A stretch of 51,743 nt of DNA from contig JBCCGE010000013.1 of assembly GCA_039029455.1 (NCBI GenBank), forward strand, positions 1-51,743. The letters are read 5' to 3'. The translations under genes were made by a program, and so were the position numbers. The notes beneath the pieces are model-generated. The model was given only the letters and a program-made list of their open reading frames with translations. It searched no databases and had not been told where the DNA came from. Shown one piece after another: positions 37,272-47,200 of this stretch (the stretch's first letter is position 1; each line of letters opens with the position of its first letter). This DNA comes from JBCCGE01 sp039029455. Its GTDB lineage: Bacteria; Pseudomonadota; Gammaproteobacteria; Arenicellales; Poriferihabitantaceae.

Positions 37272-38131
37272 ACAAGACTCAACATCCCAGGGCCTGGCTG
37301 TTTGTTCTCCCGGTGGTGCTGCTGGTAGCGTTTAATGCACTCATTCCACTAATGACCGTGGTGAATTACTCGGTGCAGGAAACCTTTGGAGATAACGTCT
37401 TTTTCTTCGAGGGCGTGAAGTGGTTTGAGCAGGTGCTGAATTCCGAGCGATTCCATGCCTCGTTTGTGCGCCAGATTGCGTTCACTGGAATGATTCTCCT
37501 GATCGAGATTCCGCTTGGTATTGCGGTGGTCCTGTGCATGCCGCGAAAAGGACCCTGGGTTTCGGTGTGTCTGGTGTTGATGGCTTTGCCTTTGCTGATT
37601 CCGTGGAATGTTGTGGGAGCCATGTGGAACATTTTTGCATTGCCGGATATTGGACTTTTGGGTCGCGCAATCAACGCCATGGGAATTGACTACAACTTTA
37701 CCCAGCAGCCGACGTCGGCGTGGCTGACCACAGTGCTGATGGACGTCTGGCACTGGACGTCGCTGGTTGTGTTGCTGGCGTATGCAGGACTCTGTTCAAT
37801 CCCAAATGCCTACTATCAGGCGGCGGAAATAGACGGCGCCAGCGCGTGGTCGGTGTTCTGGCACATCCAGCTTCCAAAAATGAAGCGAGTGCTGACAATT
37901 GCGATTCTGCTCAGATTTATGGACAGCTTCATGATTTATACGGAACCCTTCGTACTGACCGGTGGGGGGCCGGGAAACACCACCACATTTCTCTCTATCG
38001 ATCTGGTCAAGATTGCCCTGGGGCAGTTTGATCTCGGTCCGGCGGCCGCGATGTCTTTAATTTACTTTTTTGTCGTACTGCTGGTGTGCTGGATTTTTTA
38101 TACCCTGATGATGCGAAATGAGCAGCAGTAA
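37268..38131 (+). CDS. glpP: Glycerol ABC transporter permease 1
   Basis: 287 residues, six membrane helices, MalF/UgpA type. The EAA loop that contacts the ATPase is YYQAAEIDGASAWSVFWHIQ followed by LPK. The ATG is within the last codons of glpT; a longer frame from 37238 lies wholly inside glpT and is not used. Confidence 0.93.
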   Translation: MNKTQHPRAWLFVLPVVLLVAFNALIPLMTVVNYSVQETFGDNVFFFEGVKWFEQVLNSERFHASFVRQIAFTGMILLIEIPLGIAVVLCMPRKGPWVSVCLVLMALPLLIPWNVVGAMWNIFALPDIGLLGRAINAMGIDYNFTQQPTSAWLTTVLMDVWHWTSLVVLLAYAGLCSIPNAYYQAAEIDGASAWSVFWHIQLPKMKRVLTIAILLRFMDSFMIYTEPFVLTGGGPGNTTTFLSIDLVKIALGQFDLGPAAAMSLIYFFVVLLVCWIFYTLMMRNEQQ

Positions 38132-38939
38132 TCACAACGTACCTGTGCGGCGCTGGCTCGTTCCGGGCCTCTATATCATTTTCCTGATGCTGCCCATTTA
38201 CTGGTTGTTGAACATGTCGTTCAAAACCACCAATGAGATTTTGGGCGGGTTCTCACTGATACCGCGAGAATTTACGCTGGAAAATTACATTACGATCTTT
38301 ACCGACCCCACCTGGTACAAAGGTTATATCAATTCCATCACGTACGTAGTGATGAATACGGTCATATCCGTGTGTGTTGCGCTTCCGGCGGCCTATGCGT
38401 TTTCACGCTACCGCTTTCTGGGTGACAAGCACTTGTTTTTCTGGCTGCTGACCAATCGTATGGCTCCGCCGGCGGTATTCGCTCTGCCTTTCTTTCAGCT
38501 TTACTCTGCGATTGAACTCTTCGATACCCACCTGGCTGTAGCGCTCGCGCACTGCCTGTTCAATATTCCTCTTGCCGTATGGATTCTGGAGGGGTTTATG
38601 TCTGGAGTGCCGAAAGAACTGGACGAGACCGCGTATGTCGACGGCTATCCGTTCTGGAAATTCTTTGTCAAAATTTTTATCCCGACTATTGCAGCCGGTA
38701 TCGGCGTCGCTGCGTTCTTCTGCTTCATGTATTCGTGGGTTGAGTTATTACTGGCCAAGACTTTGACCTCGGTTGCGGCAAAACCCATCGCGGCAACGAT
38801 GACAAGAACCGCCAGCACATCGGGATACGAACTTGGTTTGCTGGCGGCTGCAGGCACGCTGACCATCATCCCAGGGGCCTTCGTTATTTACTTTGTTCGT
38901 AACTACATTGCCAAGGGTTTTGCCCTGGGGCGGGTGTAA
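38118..38939 (+). CDS. glpQ: Glycerol ABC transporter permease 2
   Basis: 273 residues, six membrane helices, MalG/UgpE type. The EAA loop reads ELDETAYVDGYPFWKFFVKI. It overlaps glpP by 14 bases and the next gene by one base (TAATG). The name follows the rhizobial glycerol operon, not E. coli glycerophosphodiesterase. Confidence 0.93.
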   Translation: MSSSNHNVPVRRWLVPGLYIIFLMLPIYWLLNMSFKTTNEILGGFSLIPREFTLENYITIFTDPTWYKGYINSITYVVMNTVISVCVALPAAYAFSRYRFLGDKHLFFWLLTNRMAPPAVFALPFFQLYSAIELFDTHLAVALAHCLFNIPLAVWILEGFMSGVPKELDETAYVDGYPFWKFFVKIFIPTIAAGIGVAAFFCFMYSWVELLLAKTLTSVAAKPIAATMTRTASTSGYELGLLAAAGTLTIIPGAFVIYFVRNYIAKGFALGRV

Positions 38940-39223
38940 TGTTTGATCTCTCGTGGATGGCATGGACCTGGCCGACAGCGGCGTTTTTTGTCTTCGTGTT
39001 CGCCTGCGTGATCACCATGGGCGTCTGGGAGAAGTTCAGTCCGGGCGGGGCGCCTCGGCGAGGCATTTTCAGATTGGATACCACTCGCGGCGATCGATTG
39101 TTCATCAGTCTGCTCGGCAGCATATTCATTTGCCTTGGATGGCTTTGGGCGTTTTCCACGCCGCTTTGGGGCGGTTTGGTCGTTAGTGTGGTGTGGTTCT
39201 TTTTTGTTTTTAGATGGGTCTAA
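38939..39223 (+). CDS. glpU: Small membrane protein of the glycerol transporter (DUF2160)
   Basis: 94 residues with three hydrophobic segments: AWTWPTAAFFVFVFACVITM near the start, ISLLGSIFICLGWLW, and GGLVVSVVWFFFVF at the end. The loop GGAPRRGIFRLDTTRGDRLF is characteristic of DUF2160. It accompanies this transporter class in other bacteria; its job is unclear. It overlaps both neighbours. Confidence 0.85.
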   Translation: MFDLSWMAWTWPTAAFFVFVFACVITMGVWEKFSPGGAPRRGIFRLDTTRGDRLFISLLGSIFICLGWLWAFSTPLWGGLVVSVVWFFFVFRWV

Positions 39224-40785
39224 CGAAACTCGGTACGGCTGACTCCGATCGCTTTGCGAACCTGGCAGCTCAGACCTTTGATCTTGTGGTCGTCGGTGGT
39301 GGTGTTAATGGCGCTGGCATCGCGCGCGATGCGGCGGGCAGGGGGCTTAAGGTTCTGCTTTGTGAGCGCGATGATTTCGCACAGCACACATCGTCCGCCA
39401 GCACCAAGCTGATCCATGGCGGGCTTCGCTATCTGGAATTTTACGATTTTAAGCTGGTGCGGCACAGCCTTCTCGAGCGCGAGGCACTGATAAAGATCGC
39501 TCCGCACATCATCTGGCCGATGCGCTTTGTTCTGCCGCACCATAAAGGTCTGCGACCAAAATGGATGATTCGACTCGGACTGTTCATTTACGACCATCTG
39601 GTCTGGCATCGAAGTCTGCCAAAGACAAAGCAGGTGAACCTGCTTACTCATGACGTCGGCCGTGAACTGTCCGGAGACTTCACGTACGGATTTGAGTATT
39701 CCGACTGTTGGGTGCAGGACGCGCGGCTGGTGGTACTCAATGCAATGGACGCGGCGTCGAAAGGCGCGACCGTTCTAAGCCGCACCGCCTGTATCGGATT
39801 GTCAAGAGAGAACAACGAGTGGACCGTGTCGCTGCAGGATTTTGATAGAGATAACGGTGAAACGATCCGGATAAAGGCTAAGGCCGTCGTGAATGCAGCC
39901 GGACCCTGGGTCGACGGTGTCGCCGGTCAGGTATCTGATCTCAGCAATCGAGCTTCGGTCAGACTGGTCCGCGGCAGTCATATCATTGTGCCCAGGCAAT
40001 TCGAACACGAGCAGCCTTATATATTTCAGAATGCGGACAATCGCATTCTGTTTGCTATTCCCTTTGAAACCGACTACACCCTGATCGGCACCACGGATGT
40101 GGAGGTTGACATTGCCAACGTGCGCGACGGCATCAGCGAGCAGGAAATTGACTATCTGTGCGACGCCTTCAATGCGTATGTCAAGCAGTCTATCGGTCGG
40201 GACGACATTGTCTGGACCTATGCCGGAGTGCGACCGCTGTTCGATGACGCTTCCAAACAGGCGAGCAAGGTAACTCGAGACTATGTGCTGGTCGAGGATA
40301 CCGATGGCGCACCGATAATCTCGGTGTACGGCGGCAAAGTCACCACCTATCGAAAGCTTGCTGAAGACGTGATGGACTCGCTCAGGAAACTTGATGCATT
40401 CAAGTTTGCCGACCTTCCGAATTCGTGGACGCAGCACGAAGTTCTTCCGGGCGGTGATATGTCGACGTCATTGCATCAGTGCGTCAGCGATGCCCAGAGT
40501 CGATTCCCTGAACTGGATGCAGCTATGGTGGCACGCTATGTCCGACACTACGGCACTCGAGTCGACAAGATACTGACAGACCGATGTACAGTCCAAAGCC
40601 TGGGAGTGCATTTTGGGGCGGACCTGTATCAGGCGGAAGTCGATTATCTTATGTACAACGAGTATGCGCGGAAGGCCGAAGATATTCTCTGGCGTCGGAC
40701 CAAGCTTGGTCTGAAAATGACGCCGGAAAATATCAAAACTCTGTCAGACTATATGTCCGCCCGAAACGTTGAAACAACAGAGTAA
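39214..40785 (+). CDS. glpD: Glycerol-3-phosphate dehydrogenase (FAD)
   Basis: 523 residues. The FAD-binding motif VVGGGVNGAGIARDAAGRG lies at about residues 26-44, followed by STKLIHGGLRYLE and GTTDVEVD, the family fingerprints. It oxidises glycerol 3-phosphate to dihydroxyacetone phosphate at the membrane and passes electrons to quinone. It begins 10 bases inside the end of glpU. Confidence 0.96.
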   Translation: MGLTKLGTADSDRFANLAAQTFDLVVVGGGVNGAGIARDAAGRGLKVLLCERDDFAQHTSSASTKLIHGGLRYLEFYDFKLVRHSLLEREALIKIAPHIIWPMRFVLPHHKGLRPKWMIRLGLFIYDHLVWHRSLPKTKQVNLLTHDVGRELSGDFTYGFEYSDCWVQDARLVVLNAMDAASKGATVLSRTACIGLSRENNEWTVSLQDFDRDNGETIRIKAKAVVNAAGPWVDGVAGQVSDLSNRASVRLVRGSHIIVPRQFEHEQPYIFQNADNRILFAIPFETDYTLIGTTDVEVDIANVRDGISEQEIDYLCDAFNAYVKQSIGRDDIVWTYAGVRPLFDDASKQASKVTRDYVLVEDTDGAPIISVYGGKVTTYRKLAEDVMDSLRKLDAFKFADLPNSWTQHEVLPGGDMSTSLHQCVSDAQSRFPELDAAMVARYVRHYGTRVDKILTDRCTVQSLGVHFGADLYQAEVDYLMYNEYARKAEDILWRRTKLGLKMTPENIKTLSDYMSARNVETTE

Positions 40786-40787
40786 AA

Positions 40788-42278
40788 ATGACGAACTATA
40801 TTCTCAGTATTGATCAGGGAACGACCAGTTCCAGAGCCCTGTTGGTGTCGGACAGTGGAAAGGTGGTGTTCACGGCGCAGCAGGAATTTCGTCAGATATT
40901 TCCACACGAGGGGTGGGTTGAACACGACGCGGAGGAAATCTGGAAGACCACGCTGGACGTGTCTCGACAGGCCGTTGCGCATGCGCGTGAAAAAGGCGGA
41001 ACGGTTTTGGGGATCGGGATCACCAATCAGCGAGAGACGACGATAGTTTGGGACAGGGAGACCGGCGAACCGATCTACAATGCCATCGTATGGCAGGACA
41101 GACGTACTGCCCACGAGTGCGCCGTGTTCAAAGAACAGGGTTTTGAGCAGAGCGTAACCCAAAAGACCGGGTTGCTGCTCGACCCGTACTTCTCCGGAAC
41201 GAAACTGCGATGGATACTGCAAAACGTTGAAAAGGCGGAAGCCCTTGCCGATCAGGGCAGACTGGCGTTCGGTACCGTCGACAGCTTTCTGATCTGGCGA
41301 CTGACCGCGGGATTGAGACACATGACCGACGCGACCAATGCGTCGCGGACTTTGATGTTTAACATTCATACCCAGCAATGGGATGATGATCTGCTCAACA
41401 TGCTGTCCGTTCCTGCAAGCTGTTTACCAACGGTAGCCGACAGCGCCGATGATTACGGCCTGACCGATGCGAAATGGTTCGATCAGGAAATTCCGATTTG
41501 TGGTGTCGCCGGGGATCAGCAGGCCGCGCTGTTTGGCCAATGCTGTTTCAGTCCCGGAATGATTAAAAGCACCTACGGCACAGGGTGTTTCATGATGATG
41601 AATACCGGAGATCACGCGCTTGAATCAAGCAGTCGTTTACTGACTACAGTCGCGTCCCGCTTAAACGGAGAAGTCACCTATGCGCTGGAAGGATCAATCT
41701 TTATTGCCGGCGCGGCGATACAGTGGCTCCGGGACGAGATTACGTTGCTCGACGACGCGGCGAAGAGCGAGGGTATGGCGTCCTCACTGGATCACAACAA
41801 CAGTGTCTACATGGTTCCCGCCTTTACAGGTCTTGGTGCTCCGCACTGGGACCCTTCCGCCAGGGGCGCAATATTTGGACTTACCCGCGACACCGGTAAA
41901 CCCCAGCTGGTCCGTTCCGCTCTTGAGTCCATTGGTTATCAGACCCACGATGTGTTCTCGGCAATGAAAGAAGATGGTGGACAGCTTGCACGTCTGCGCA
42001 TCGACGGAGGCATGTCGACCAACAGCTGGTTCTGCCAGTTCCTCGCCAATCTTCTGGACACACCTATCGATCGACCTTCAACCACGGAAGCAACCGCTCT
42101 TGGTGCCGCCTACCTTGCCGGCCTCAGACTGGGTGTTTTCGAATCAACTGAGCAGCTCGAACAAAACTGGCAGCTCGACCGAAGTTTTGCCGTAGATATG
42201 GAGCGCTCAGAGCGCGAGAAGCTGCTGGCAAACTGGGAACGCGCGGTGCGGGCAGTAACCTTGTTTTCGTCCGGTTAG
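40788..42278 (+). CDS. glpK: Glycerol kinase
   Basis: 496 residues, the standard length. FGGY-kinase motifs include SIDQGTTSSRALL at the start, GITNQRETTIVWDRETGEPI, STYGTGCFMMMNTG and DGGMSTNSWFCQFLAN. It phosphorylates imported glycerol and traps it in the cell. It starts 2 bases after the glpD stop and ends the operon. No classical terminator is seen behind it. Confidence 0.97.
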   Translation: MTNYILSIDQGTTSSRALLVSDSGKVVFTAQQEFRQIFPHEGWVEHDAEEIWKTTLDVSRQAVAHAREKGGTVLGIGITNQRETTIVWDRETGEPIYNAIVWQDRRTAHECAVFKEQGFEQSVTQKTGLLLDPYFSGTKLRWILQNVEKAEALADQGRLAFGTVDSFLIWRLTAGLRHMTDATNASRTLMFNIHTQQWDDDLLNMLSVPASCLPTVADSADDYGLTDAKWFDQEIPICGVAGDQQAALFGQCCFSPGMIKSTYGTGCFMMMNTGDHALESSSRLLTTVASRLNGEVTYALEGSIFIAGAAIQWLRDEITLLDDAAKSEGMASSLDHNNSVYMVPAFTGLGAPHWDPSARGAIFGLTRDTGKPQLVRSALESIGYQTHDVFSAMKEDGGQLARLRIDGGMSTNSWFCQFLANLLDTPIDRPSTTEATALGAAYLAGLRLGVFESTEQLEQNWQLDRSFAVDMERSEREKLLANWERAVRAVTLFSSG

Positions 42279-43491
42279 GACAGCGGATTTGTTAGAGAGT
42301 AGGGTCTGATCAACTGCGAAAACTTTGCAAAGCTTCGACTGATTCGATACCTCCCTTAAGTTTTCAAACAATACAATGTGCACCACGCGGATATTTGATT
42401 CCGAACCGATCTACTGTTGATTTCAGCGTGCATCAGCTGTTAAAGATTGGAACGAAATTTCTAGTCAAACTTGTGATCTGCTGGCAGCTGATATGCAAAC
42501 GCGACCGATGGAGTGAACAGATTTTGAATTCTTTATGAACAAGAATTTTGGAAGCGATTCACAGCCAGCTTGGTGGCTGAAAGTTTGAGTCTATATAGGG
42601 TTTCGGCGCGATTAATGCTTCTTCAATATCAGTATTTCTAACCAGATAAAAAAATGTGGAATGCTCAATGACGGATCGTGAACTGCATCGGGATAGGGTA
42701 CGGCCGCTTGCCAGTCCTTGTGGTAGTGAATGGTGCCGGACACACTGCGACATATCATCCTATTAAGAGTTCTGGTTACGTTACTGTTCACTTCAAAACT
42801 ACCAGCTCCGACACCGCTCCCAGCAATCGCTGCAGTAATCGCGTGGTGATGCATTGCCGTATAAGGCTGGCAGCCGACTTCCGGGGTCGAGCCCTCCCCA
42901 AAGCGCACCCGGTAGCAGCCAGCGAAACCCTTTTCGTTCTCACCACTGGGGGTCCTATCATCGTGCTGACAATTACGCCCTAACTCTTATCTTCTACAAT
43001 CTTGGTGACCGTCTTATGCTGTGAGCGCAAAGTGTTTACGGTCATGTTGTTCTTGTCCGTTCAAGTTTTTGAGCTGTTTTATATTAGTTGACGCAACATT
43101 CTTCATGTCTACCTAGATATCGTTGGGCGAGAACAAAGAGTCTTCGTTGAATGAAATAATCTTCGTGCCGTGAGTTAGTAGTCTAATTTCCAACGGATGC
43201 TCTTTCTTTTTTAACGGTTTTGGTTAGGTAGATCTTGTCTTTATTTGGATCACTGCGAAGGGCAGCGATCAGATCATAGAAATGAGAGAGTCGATGAAAG
43301 ATTGCATATCCTCCATAGAAGTGCCCTCAAAGAATCAATACAAGGCCAGAGAGTTTAAGGCGAATGGAGCAAGCGTTCCCTAATTTTGACTGCTTGAATG
43401 AATAAATCCATCAATTTGTGCGAAAACTCACAGATTTGGACAGAGATTAGGTTTTCTAATCGGTTTGGATAGACCAATCACGGTGTAATCG
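42279..43491. other. AT-richer stretch without a convincing gene
   Basis: 1.2 kb between glpK and the RHS locus. Frames of about 100 codons overlap each other on both strands at 42612-42983, and none looks better than the others. A short frame near 43254-43383 (ending NQYKAREFKANGASVP) has protein-like composition but no recognisable family, and may be debris of an older gene. Composition shifts here from the GC-richer glycerol operon. Confidence 0.5.
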
Positions 43492-43617
43492 GTGGACTGG
43501 TTCATTGCTTTTTTGGATCAGGATGTGAATCTGGATGCTGCGGAAATCGCGCACATAAAATCTTTCTTAGATGTTATTTGGGAACAACAAGCAAAAATAA
43601 TTGAGGTGAAAAATTGA
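43492..43617 (+). CDS. Possible 41-residue protein before the RHS locus
   Basis: GTG start, 41 residues, acidic with a helical pattern (LDAAEIAHIKSFLDVIWEQQ). Its TGA overlaps the TTG start of the next gene (TTGA), as in coupled genes. It could equally be the surviving C-terminus of a longer decayed gene, since a stop lies two codons upstream of the GTG. Confidence 0.3.
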   Translation: MDWFIAFLDQDVNLDAAEIAHIKSFLDVIWEQQAKIIEVKN

Positions 43618-44162
43618 ATGTAGAAAATTACTTTAAGAAGTGGGGATTGTTCGCTATCACTGCAGTGGCGATAGTTGTTGCATTGCTTGGGATTACTTCG
43701 GAAGACAAGCAAAGCCTGACTGTTGGAAGTTCATCAGACGATGCCGAAGTTAATCCTGAACATTCACTTTTCAGGTTGGAATCTCCCCAAACCATGCTAT
43801 TCCCAACGCTGGAAGAATCGGACCTGCCTGAAGTAGGTAGCGAAGAATACTCGAAACAGTTGGTGGCGCACCAGGCGAAAATTGAAGTTGGGATTAAGGA
43901 ATTGCAGCACAAGCTGAGTATTCACAGAAATCTAAGAGTCGATTTCGCTGAAGTGGAAAGTTACGCGGAAGTATTAGACGGAGCACGTGAATCGCTAGAA
44001 CGGTTTCCTGATGCGGATGATGTTCTGATTCGAGCTTATGATTCACTAGGCACAGATGTCGCGGCATCAACTTTGTCTTTAAGAGAAAAGTTGTCGTGGG
44101 AGGACTATGAATTGGAAACAGGAATTTCGGTACAAGATATAAACGCCCTGTTTGCGAATTAG
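43614..44162 (+). CDS. Membrane-anchored protein of unknown function
   Basis: 182 residues from a TTG start supported by GAGGTG six bases upstream; the nearby ATG is followed at once by a stop. A single hydrophobic segment (about residues 12-27, FAITAVAIVVALLGIT) anchors it. The rest is acidic, with Pro-containing linker sequence and a likely coiled helix around residues 85-125. It ends 96 bases before the RHS gene on the same strand and may be its partner, such as an adaptor or chaperone. No family recognised. Confidence 0.6.
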   Translation: MNVENYFKKWGLFAITAVAIVVALLGITSEDKQSLTVGSSSDDAEVNPEHSLFRLESPQTMLFPTLEESDLPEVGSEEYSKQLVAHQAKIEVGIKELQHKLSIHRNLRVDFAEVESYAEVLDGARESLERFPDADDVLIRAYDSLGTDVAASTLSLREKLSWEDYELETGISVQDINALFAN

Positions 44163-44258
44163 GGTTTTCATATACAGAAACGCGTCGTTTTACCAAAAAT
44201 CTCCAGCCGGTAAGTCTGAAGATATTCAAACTAAAAATATAAATTCAAGGAGCATGGA

Positions 44259-47200
44259 ATGTTTTTGATGTTGAGCATATTCCGCAAACGCATACAATTG
44301 AACTTTTTATTAGTCAGCTTCTTTTGTTCATTAAGCTTGCATGCTGGCGAAACATTGGTTGGGGCAACGGGTGCAAAACTCGAGGCAACACCGGACGGGC
44401 AGGCTGCTTTTTCTATTCCTATCGAGATGCCGCCAGGCATTCGTGGGCTAAATCCTGAGGTATCTCTCAATTACCACTCGGGCGCTGGTAATGGGCTGCT
44501 AGGGATAGGTGGCTCATTGTCCGCGAATTCTGCAATTACTCGGTGTCCAGCTACGTTGGCACAAGAGGGGGTCTCTCGCGGGGTTCAACATGATGATCTG
44601 GATCAATTTTGTCTCGGCGGTGAAAAACTGGTTCTGGTTAGTGGTACCCATGGCCAAATCGGTGCGGTCTACCATACTGAAATTGAAACCTTTCAAAGGA
44701 TTGAAGTCACCCACGCAACTCAACTTCCCAATGGGACGGTTTCTCCTCTTTCGTTTAAGGTTTCCAATCCGTCTCAGGGTTTTGCGGTTTACGGGGAAGA
44801 CAACAGAAGCCGAATTCAAAACAATGCAACCCACGCTATGAGTGCCTGGCTTGTCTCCGAGCTGCAGGATAGTTTTGGCAACAGCATTGAATATGACTAC
44901 AAAACCACGTCAAAAGTCGGGCCGGGTGGTCAAACGTTCACTGAGACCGTAATTGATTCGATTCTTTATGGGGGAAACAGAGTCACTGGGTTGGCGCATC
45001 ACTTAGCCGTCAATTTTACCTACGAAAATCGAGTCGACGAACGTTTCTCCTTCAGCAATGGGGCTGGATTCAAGCAATCAAAAATTCTAAAAACGATCAG
45101 CACGCTAGCAGGCGGGGAGGTTGTTCGTGAGTATTCAATAGAATATGAATCATCATTTGCAAGTGATCAGTTACGAATGCGATCCATTCAGGAATGCAGC
45201 GGTGAGGGAGACTGCTATCCGTCTACAGAATTTCGTTGGCACAACCCTGATTATCGGATGTATCGGTCAGAAACATTGCCGTTTTCGTTTCTCGATGACA
45301 ACGGCGAGTTGAAAGGTATTTTCATAGATATCAATGGTGACGGGCGATCTGATTGGGTCGAGGCTTACAGAGATGAAATGGGGATTGACCATCTAAGTAC
45401 AGTGCTTAACTTGTCCGACGGGTGGCACGATGACTTTGCATACTCGGCACCTGCTCCACTGACTCTGAATCGATCCGGAAGCAACAGTCTGACAATGGGC
45501 GAAACGGCTGATTTAGACGGTGATGGACTTATGGACTGGGTGTCATCGGTAGAAATAGACGGCCAATTGTTTTCAGAGAGCTGGATTAATACGGGAGATG
45601 GCTGGCTATCGAGTCCGTCTTTTTCGCTACCGGGACCACTTGCTTTGATTGAAAATGGTCAAGGGAGTCCTGCCGGTGAGCTGGTTGACCTCAACGGAGA
45701 CCACCTGGTTGACTTCGTGCAGTCGGTTAGAAGAGTCGACGGTTCAGTTGCGAATAAAACATGGATTAACACGCGCAGTGGTTGGGCATCAGCACAAAAC
45801 TTACAGCTTCCTGATATTCACTTTGTCCACGATGCAGAGGTCGGACGAGATGGCATCGTTGGGGGGGTATTTCTGGATGTAAATGGCGATGGACTCGGCG
45901 ACTGGATAAATGCCCACACTAATTCATCTGGTGACCAGGTACGTCAGACATGGCTCAACAATGGAAATGGATGGGTGCTTGATTCTGCCTTTCGACCTCC
46001 AGCAATTCTCACTGATTACTCTGGTGGTGGAAGTAAGCCTCTCGGTGGTTTTGTCGACCTGAATAGCGATTCACTGCCTGATTTGATTTACAGCGCATAT
46101 AACATGGACAGCAATCAGCTGTATCGGGCTGCATGGTTAAATACTGGGCGCAGATTTGTACGAGCCTCCGATCTGGATCCTCCGATAGCAATCACTCAGT
46201 TTAGCGATTCAAAACGCGACCAACTGGGGGTTTTTACGGATTTAAATGCTGATGGATTGGTTGATCTCATGATTGCGCACGAATCAGTAAGTGGAGCACA
46301 TCAAGATCAGTCATATTTAAATACGGGGTCTGGTTGGGAACCGATGTCTTTCCAGAAATCAACCGCCGGAGTTTATTTTCCCTTAACCCGTATTCGCGCA
46401 GGCGGTGATAGCAAGGTTGTAAGTTTATTTGTCGATATTAACGCTGATGGAACAACAGATCAGGTAAGCCATTCAGAGGTCCGCATTAAAACCAGTGATC
46501 TTCGGGACTTTGCGTTACACGAACACATTGTCGAGACCAAAAACGCATTCGGATTTGTGTCCCGTGCAGTATTCGAACCTGCGTCTACACCGGAGGTATA
46601 CGAAAAGGGGTCAGAGGCTGAATACCCGCATATTGATCTGCCTTTGACATCACCGATTTTGACCAGAATAGAAGTCAGTGACGGGATTGGAGGAATGCTC
46701 GGTTCTACTCATCGTTATGGGAATTACCGTTCTGATGCTGCAGGACGAGGCTCTCTAGGCTTCGGGTGGAAGGAGATTATTGATGACTTTAACGGCCATA
46801 CGGTCAGATCAGAGTACTCGCAAAAATTTCCATTTGTCGGGCGATTGGAAAACAGCAAGCAGTTCCTCGCCAACGGTACATTGATAAACCATACGATTCA
46901 ATTGGATGAGGAGAAAGTTCTTAATCAGGGAAAAACTTTCTTCCCATTTGTTCAAAACCAGTCTGTCAGTATCTATGAGCTGGATGGGCAGTTGGTAACA
47001 AAAGCCGACACAACGCGAGAATACGATTCATTTGGTCGAATGACTTTTCAGTCTGATGAGATCGACGATGGAGCCTCGCTGTTCACTACTGGTGTAATTA
47101 CGACCTATCATCCGGACGATACTGGTCAGTGGATTTTGGGGAAAACAAAAGATGTAACGACAACCAGAACTGCACCAAGTGTTCCCGCACAAACAAGAGT

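Noticed and set aside
42612..42983. Overlapping frames of about 100 codons on both strands after glpK
   Set aside because: Two strands and three frames are equally open; no residue pattern or start signal favours any.
44509..44841. 110-codon plus-strand frame within the start of the RHS gene
   Set aside because: Out-of-frame shadow of the continuous RHS frame that runs from 44259 to the window edge.
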